Translations under genes and position numbers: made by a program | Origin: Tenericutes bacterium ADurb.BinA155 | GTDB taxonomy: Bacteria > Bacillota_I > Bacilli_A > RFN20 > CAG-826 | Direction: 5' to 3' | Assembly: GCA_002068375.1 (NCBI GenBank) | Contig: MVZL01000032.1 | Span: 1 to 10,264 of the forward strand | DNA length: 10,264 bases | Notes under the pieces: model-generated | Told to the model about the DNA's origin: nothing | What the model saw: the letters and a program-made list of their open reading frames with translations, nothing else | Database searches by the model: none | Shown here: positions 6,746-10,264 of the stretch, in pieces | Layout: every line of letters starts with the position of its first letter | Position numbering within the stretch: position 1 is the stretch's first letter

Positions 6746-7050
6746 CAGAAGCCCAATCCGCCGGGACGACCGGTGACTTTTTCTTCGATCTCGGCGTCGG
6801 CTTTATCGATGGCCGCGAAAGCTTCGGCTAAAGCCATCTTCAAAGCATCTTCAATCATTTCAGCGTTTTCCGGGGCTAAGGCATCGGAAGAAATCTTGAT
6901 CTCTTTGATGCTCTTATCGCCCATTACGACCACATCAACGAGGCCGTTCTTGGAAACCTTGAATTCCTTGGCATCGAGTTCATCGTGGGCCTTCTTAAGG
7001 TCCCGCTGCATCTTCTGAGCCTGCATCAGCATCTGCTGCATCTGATTCAT
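6745..7050 (-). CDS. ybaB: Nucleoid-associated protein of the YbaB/EbfC family
   Basis: YbaB/EbfC proteins are small dimeric DNA-binding proteins associated with the nucleoid and are almost always encoded between dnaX and recR. This one has 101 aa, within the usual range. It opens with a Met/Gln-rich helix (MNQMQQMLMQAQKMQRDL) that contributes to the dimer. A beta sheet (KEFKVSKNGLVDVVVMG, IKEIKIS) and a long Ala/Glu helix (EDALKMALAEAFAAIDKA) follow. The end reads GRPGGLGF, close to the usual glycine-rich tail of the family. AAGGAG lies 7 nt before the ATG, one of the two clearest ribosome-binding sites in the operon; it is only 2 nt after the dnaX stop codon. Confidence 0.96.
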   Translation of the reverse strand: MNQMQQMLMQAQKMQRDLKKAHDELDAKEFKVSKNGLVDVVVMGDKSIKEIKISSDALAPENAEMIEDALKMALAEAFAAIDKADAEIEEKVTGRPGGLGF

Positions 7051-7052
7051 AT

Positions 7053-8852
7053 TTATTCTCCTTCAGGAAGATTGAGAACAATCTTCTTTTTATCCGGCAA
7101 TTTATTGAGTTGTAGAAGCGAGAAATAATCTTTTTGGCATTGAGCCGCATCGTTGCGGTCGAGGGCGTAGACGAAGACTTTCTTTCCTAAGAGAACGCTC
7201 ACCATTTGACTGAGCGCCGCTTGGTTGGCTTTCACGTTCGCTTTGTTTCTTTGACGGGTGAAGTTATAGGTAAGAAGCAGAACTTCATCGCAAAGGCAGA
7301 AGGGGTGGCCATCGGCAAGGAGACTTGCCAAATTGCCGAAAGTGGGATGAGCCTTCAAGGCATCAAGTTCGGGCCAACGCTTTGTGAGGGCATAGCGAGA
7401 ATCCTTGTTACCGAGGACCATGATGTTCACGACGGTCGCGGGATCAAGAGAATTCATTTCTCCTTCCGGTTCGATCTTCGGGTTCTTTACCGGCGAAAGA
7501 TCGAGGGGCACGACGACTTCCGGGGCTTTTGCTGCAGGAGCCGGAGTGGGGACTGGAGCCACTGTGGGGGCGACTTTAGCCTCTTCATCAAACAAAAAGG
7601 AGGGTGGGGTGGATTCGTTTTTCACAGTTACAGTCTCTTTTAGAGGTTCGATCTTCGGCGCGGGTTCACTGGCTGGAGTGACTGGTTTAGCCGCAGGAAC
7701 AGATTTCGGTTCCACTTTCTTCTCAATGGTCTTCGGCATAGAGATAACGGCGGGAGCGGGCTCAGCCAGACTCTCACTATTGAGGGTGCAGAGTTGAAGC
7801 AAGGTCAATTCGAAGAGCGAACGGATATTCGAAACGGATTTGAAATCGATTTGGGTTTTGATCAAGATCTGAATCATCCGATTGGCGTAGGCGGCATCAA
7901 TCAGAGGTTCAAGCTCCAAGGCTTCTTTTTCGGAGATTGAGGTCAAGAGAGATTCCTCGTGGGTCTTTTCGTAGATGACGAGGTCTTTCAAAATCTCAAG
8001 GAGACTATCACTAAGACGTTTGATGTCGACGCCGGAGTTCAGGAACTCTTCAAGTTTTCCCAAAACGCGGGAAACATCGCCAGCCCGGATTAACTTCAAT
8101 AATTCGATTTTTTGGAGATTGGATGTAAGGCCAAATAAAGTCAAAACATCGGCCTCGTGTAGTTGATTTCCCGAGTAAGCCAAAACTTGGTCGAGGATCG
8201 AAAGCGCATCGCGCATGCCCCCGTCAGCGAGGGCGATGATGGCATCAATGCCCTTTTCGTCATACTCCACTTTTTCTTTATCAAGGATCCAGATGAGTTT
8301 TTCCCGGATATCTTCATCGTCAATTTTCCCAAAGTCGAATCTCTGGCAACGAGAAAGAATAGTGGGCAAAACTTTATAAGGCTCAGTGGTAGCTAAGATG
8401 AAAATGACCTGCTCCGGCGGTTCCTCGAGGGTCTTCAAAAGAGCGTTAAATGCCCCAGCGGACATCATGTGGACCTCGTCGATGATATAAACCTTATAAC
8501 GTCCTTTGATTGGGGCGTAACGGATTTTATCGATTAAATCACGGACCTGATCAACGCCGTTATTTGAGGCGGCGTCGATTTCGATGACATCAGGATGTAC
8601 CCCTTCATTGATCGCTTCGCAGTTCGAGCAAACGTTGCATTGCTGGCCGATGCCTTTTTCGCAGTTCAGAGCCTTCGCAAAAAGACGAGCCATCGAGGTT
8701 TTTCCGGTGCCGCGCGGACCGCAGAAAAGATAAGCGTGAGCGATTTTTCCCGAGCTGATCGCGTTCTTTAAAGTTCGAACGATGCTCCGTTGACCGGCGA
8801 CTTCTTCGAAAGTAGCGGGACGATACTTGTTGTAGAGTGCTTTGTACGCCAT
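7053..8852 (-). CDS. dnaX: DNA polymerase III tau/gamma subunit (clamp-loader ATPase)
   Basis: The tau/gamma subunit is the ATPase motor of the clamp loader and ties the replicative polymerases to the loader. The 599-aa protein starts with MAYKALYNKYRP, the canonical N-terminus. Walker A is GPRGTGKT (45-52), the zinc module uses Cys64, 72, 75 and 78, Walker B is IIDEVHMM (123-130), sensor 1 lies at LATTEP, and the arginine finger SRC is at 167-169. Domain III ends near residue 360. A Pro/Ala/Glu/Lys-rich linker (about 363-465) follows, then a tau-specific C-terminal domain (about 469-599). No frameshift site resembling E. coli A-AAA-AAG is seen in the linker, so a gamma form is not predicted. 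It is the first gene of the operon and has no obvious Shine-Dalgarno sequence. Confidence 0.97.
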   Translation of the reverse strand: MAYKALYNKYRPATFEEVAGQRSIVRTLKNAISSGKIAHAYLFCGPRGTGKTSMARLFAKALNCEKGIGQQCNVCSNCEAINEGVHPDVIEIDAASNNGVDQVRDLIDKIRYAPIKGRYKVYIIDEVHMMSAGAFNALLKTLEEPPEQVIFILATTEPYKVLPTILSRCQRFDFGKIDDEDIREKLIWILDKEKVEYDEKGIDAIIALADGGMRDALSILDQVLAYSGNQLHEADVLTLFGLTSNLQKIELLKLIRAGDVSRVLGKLEEFLNSGVDIKRLSDSLLEILKDLVIYEKTHEESLLTSISEKEALELEPLIDAAYANRMIQILIKTQIDFKSVSNIRSLFELTLLQLCTLNSESLAEPAPAVISMPKTIEKKVEPKSVPAAKPVTPASEPAPKIEPLKETVTVKNESTPPSFLFDEEAKVAPTVAPVPTPAPAAKAPEVVVPLDLSPVKNPKIEPEGEMNSLDPATVVNIMVLGNKDSRYALTKRWPELDALKAHPTFGNLASLLADGHPFCLCDEVLLLTYNFTRQRNKANVKANQAALSQMVSVLLGKKVFVYALDRNDAAQCQKDYFSLLQLNKLPDKKKIVLNLPEGE

Positions 8853-8867
8853 TTTGCTTCACGAGTG

Positions 8868-8873
8868 ATTATA
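8868..8873 (-). promoter_or_regulatory. -10 element of the dnaX operon with a very short leader
   Basis: On the minus strand TATAAT (8873-8868) is a perfect -10 hexamer. Standard spacing puts transcription start near 8861, leaving a leader of about 9 nt (TGAAGCAAA) before the dnaX ATG. That leaves no room for a normal Shine-Dalgarno site, and none is seen. A -35 element is weak at 17 nt spacing (TAGTGG). Confidence 0.6.
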
Positions 8874-8900
8874 CCTTTTAAGGACGATTCCCACTAGGGG

Positions 8901-8915
8901 CTAATCTTCGATTAG
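8901..8915. repeat. Inverted repeat in the dnaX-prfA divergent promoter region
   Basis: CTAATC (8901-8906) and GATTAG (8910-8915) are exact inverted repeats around TTC. The repeat lies between the two divergent -10 elements and upstream of both predicted transcription starts. It would therefore act as DNA, for example as an operator, rather than as RNA. No regulator is identified. Confidence 0.5.
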
Positions 8916-8929
8916 TCGAGTTCCCTCGA
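8916..8929. repeat. Second inverted repeat, covering the prfA -35 position
   Basis: TCGAG (8916-8920) and CTCGA (8925-8929) are exact inverted repeats around TTCC, directly abutting the preceding repeat. It covers the -35 position of the prfA promoter (TTCCCT, 8921-8926), so a bound protein could block or help RNA polymerase. The regulatory role is inference. Confidence 0.45.
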
Positions 8930-8941
8930 TGGGGTCTAGCA

Positions 8942-8950
8942 TGCTATAAT
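8942..8950 (+). promoter_or_regulatory. Extended -10 promoter of prfA
   Basis: TGCTATAAT is a perfect extended -10 element (TGnTATAAT). The -35 position, 18 nt upstream, reads TTCCCT and is weak, as is usual with an extended -10. Transcription should start near 8957. The leader then holds AAGGGGA (8967-8973), a good Shine-Dalgarno site 5 nt before the prfA ATG. The -10 overlaps a 10-nt palindrome, TAGCATGCTA (8937-8946). Confidence 0.78.
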
Positions 8951-8978
8951 CGCCATTGCCTAAATTAAGGGGATTCAA

Positions 8979-10061
8979 ATGGAAGAAAGCATGCGGAAAC
9001 GTCTCGAGGCGACTAAGGCCCGGTTTGAAGAAATCGAGACGGAGCTTTCTTCGCCGGATATCGCAGAGAACGTTAAAAAGTTGACGGACTTAAGTAAAGA
9101 ACGGGCGAACCTTCAGGGGCCAACCGAGAAGTATTCGGAATACCTGAAGCTCGAAAAAGAAGCTGATGACGCCTTGGAAATTGCGAACAGTGGTGATCCG
9201 GAACTTAGCGAATTTGCTAAGGAGCAACGGAAAGAAGACCTCGCGAAGATGGATGAACTCGAAGCCGAACTTCGGACTTTGCTTCTTCCGACTGACCCTA
9301 ATGATTCGAAGAATATCATCGTTGAAATTCGCGGAGCGGTCGGTGGCGATGAAGCTAACCTGTTCGCGGGCGATCTATTAAGGATGTATACCAAGTATTG
9401 CGAAACCCAAGGCTGGCATCTTCAATTGATTGATGCATCGCTAGGCGCCGCTGGTGGCTATTCCTATGTTTCTTTTATGGTGAAGGGCGATAACGTTTAT
9501 TCCAAACTCAAATTCGAAAGTGGGGCCCATCGGGTTCAACGGGTTCCGAAAACCGAAGCCGCCGGTCGCATTCATACTTCAACCGCGACCGTCCTTGTGA
9601 TGCCCGAAGCCGAGGAAGTCGATGTTCAAATTAACCCGGCCGACCTCAAGATCGATACTTATCGCAGCCAAGGCGCCGGTGGCCAGAACGTCAATAAGAC
9701 GGAGTCAGCGGTTCGCATCACCCATGTTCCGACGGGAATTGTCGTTTCGTGCCAAACCGAAAAAGCCCAGCTTCAGAATAAGGAAATTTGTATGCGGATG
9801 ATTCGGGCGAAGGTTTTGGCGTTCTTCCAAGAGAAGCAAGACACCGCCCGGGACTCCGAACGGAAGCTCAAAGTCGGCACCGGCGAGCGTTCCGAAAAGA
9901 TTCGGACCTATAACTATCCTCAAAACCGGGTGACCGATCATCGGATTGGTTTTACCACCCAAAAACTTGATCGAGTTATGGAAGGCGAACTCGATGAAAT
10001 TATCGATGCCTTAATCCATTACGATCAGGAGCAAAAACTTCTGGCGGAAGAAGGCAAATAA
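8979..10061 (+). CDS. prfA: Peptide chain release factor 1
   Basis: RF1 recognises UAA and UAG in the ribosomal A site and triggers hydrolysis of the finished peptide. The 360-aa length is standard. The protein has an N-terminal helical domain (to about 105), then GAVGGDEANLFA (119-130). The codon-reading tripeptide PKT (190-192) sits in HRVQRVPKTEAAGRIHTS, the PxT motif that separates RF1 from RF2 (SPF). The catalytic GGQ is at 234-236 in SQGAGGQNVNKTESAVR, and NYPQNRVTDHRIG follows later, as usual. The start at 8979 has AAGGGGA 5 nt upstream; the alternative Met at codon 5 has no such support. It overlaps prmC by one base, and PrmC methylates the GGQ glutamine, so the pair is functionally matched. 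Because TGA is a stop here, an RF2 must exist elsewhere. Confidence 0.98.
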   Translation: MEESMRKRLEATKARFEEIETELSSPDIAENVKKLTDLSKERANLQGPTEKYSEYLKLEKEADDALEIANSGDPELSEFAKEQRKEDLAKMDELEAELRTLLLPTDPNDSKNIIVEIRGAVGGDEANLFAGDLLRMYTKYCETQGWHLQLIDASLGAAGGYSYVSFMVKGDNVYSKLKFESGAHRVQRVPKTEAAGRIHTSTATVLVMPEAEEVDVQINPADLKIDTYRSQGAGGQNVNKTESAVRITHVPTGIVVSCQTEKAQLQNKEICMRMIRAKVLAFFQEKQDTARDSERKLKVGTGERSEKIRTYNYPQNRVTDHRIGFTTQKLDRVMEGELDEIIDALIHYDQEQKLLAEEGK

Positions 10062-10264
10062 TGCCCAAGATTTTTGAGGTCTATAACCAGGCGGTTACCC
10101 AAGGCAAAGACCAGGGTGTTTTAAGTGCGGATATTCGCCTATTGATTGCCCACGATATGGGCTATGCCGAGCCGATAGATACCCTTTACCATAAAGACGA
10201 TGAAATGGCGCATATTGACCTCTTTAATTCGCAATTTGCGGAGTTATTGAAGGGAAAACCGGTC
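10061..10264 (+). CDS. prmC: Release-factor glutamine methyltransferase PrmC, N-terminal part only
   Basis: PrmC (HemK) methylates the glutamine of the GGQ motif of release factors using S-adenosylmethionine. Only 68 codons are in the window. They encode the N-terminal helical domain: an amphipathic start (MPKIFEVYNQAV), then LSADIRLLIAHDMGY, a charged helix, and FAELLKGKPV at the window edge. GKPV is the usual lead into the PxQYI motif before the catalytic domain. The catalytic NPPY motif lies beyond the window, so the assignment rests on this partial pattern and on the position. The ATG overlaps the prfA stop (TAATG), and translation is probably coupled. The prfA-prmC pair is common in bacteria. 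Confidence 0.9.
   Translation, partial: MPKIFEVYNQAVTQGKDQGVLSADIRLLIAHDMGYAEPIDTLYHKDDEMAHIDLFNSQFAELLKGKPV

Noticed and set aside
7585..7605. Run of T residues in the dnaX linker (minus strand TTTTTG) as a programmed frameshift site for a gamma form
   Set aside because: The zero frame is TCC TTT TTG, which does not make a proper X-XXY-YYZ heptamer, and no clear stimulatory hairpin or early stop was identified.
8853..8978. SRP RNA or tRNA gene upstream of dnaX, as found in some Bacillota
   Set aside because: The 126-bp gap holds two promoters and short palindromes but no GGAA-type SRP hairpin or tRNA-like arms.
1..10264. Mycoplasma-type code with TGA as tryptophan
   Set aside because: TGA ends oppF, ybaB, recR and ricT at the expected protein ends, and tryptophan is TGG throughout.
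1..10264. CRISPR arrays, insertion sequences, phage genes or defence systems
   Set aside because: No direct-repeat arrays, transposase motifs or terminal repeats were seen; the genes are housekeeping genes plus a transporter.

Overview
This window looks like chromosomal DNA from an uncultured member of the Bacillota, probably a gut or rumen lineage on the Bacilli/Mycoplasmatota side. Three things suggest this: RicT (YaaT/PSP1 family) beside holB, the dnaX-ybaB-recR and tmk-holB gene orders, and an Opp-type lipoprotein transporter. By eye the GC content is moderate. All three stop codons are used (TGA ends four genes) and tryptophan is TGG, so the standard bacterial code applies rather than the mycoplasma code. 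The organism assignment is inference; no database search was possible.

Layout, left to right. (1) + strand: the 3' part of an OppF/DppF-type ATPase gene, a short intergenic hairpin, then a gene for an OppA-family peptide-binding lipoprotein ending at a good intrinsic terminator. (2) + strand: a small two-helix membrane protein of unknown function, apparently with a leaderless start. (3) - strand: a tight seven-gene run, read from right to left as dnaX, ybaB (ebfC), recR, tmk, holB, ricT, rsmI. Every junction overlaps or is only 2 nt wide. It ends at an intrinsic terminator that lies inside the end of the converging small gene. (4) A 126-bp divergent promoter region packed with short inverted repeats. 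(5) + strand: prfA (release factor 1), followed with a 1-nt overlap by the start of prmC, which leaves the window.

How the genes work together. The left side is peptide import: the binding lipoprotein delivers substrate to a permease powered by OppF and its partner ATPase. The - strand operon combines two clamp-loader subunits (tau/gamma and delta'), recombinational repair (RecR, YbaB), dTMP phosphorylation, RNA maturation (RicT) and 16S rRNA methylation (RsmI). The right side is translation termination: RF1 and the methyltransferase that modifies its GGQ motif.

The most unusual object is the peptide-binding lipoprotein, which appears to be circularly permuted. The segment that normally ends OppA proteins sits at its N-terminus, after the lipobox and a perfect EF-hand-type calcium loop. 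The protein then stops where that segment would normally begin. The two parts add up to about one complete OppA. The other genes are ordinary housekeeping genes; their points of interest are the gene order, the embedded terminator and the leaderless starts.
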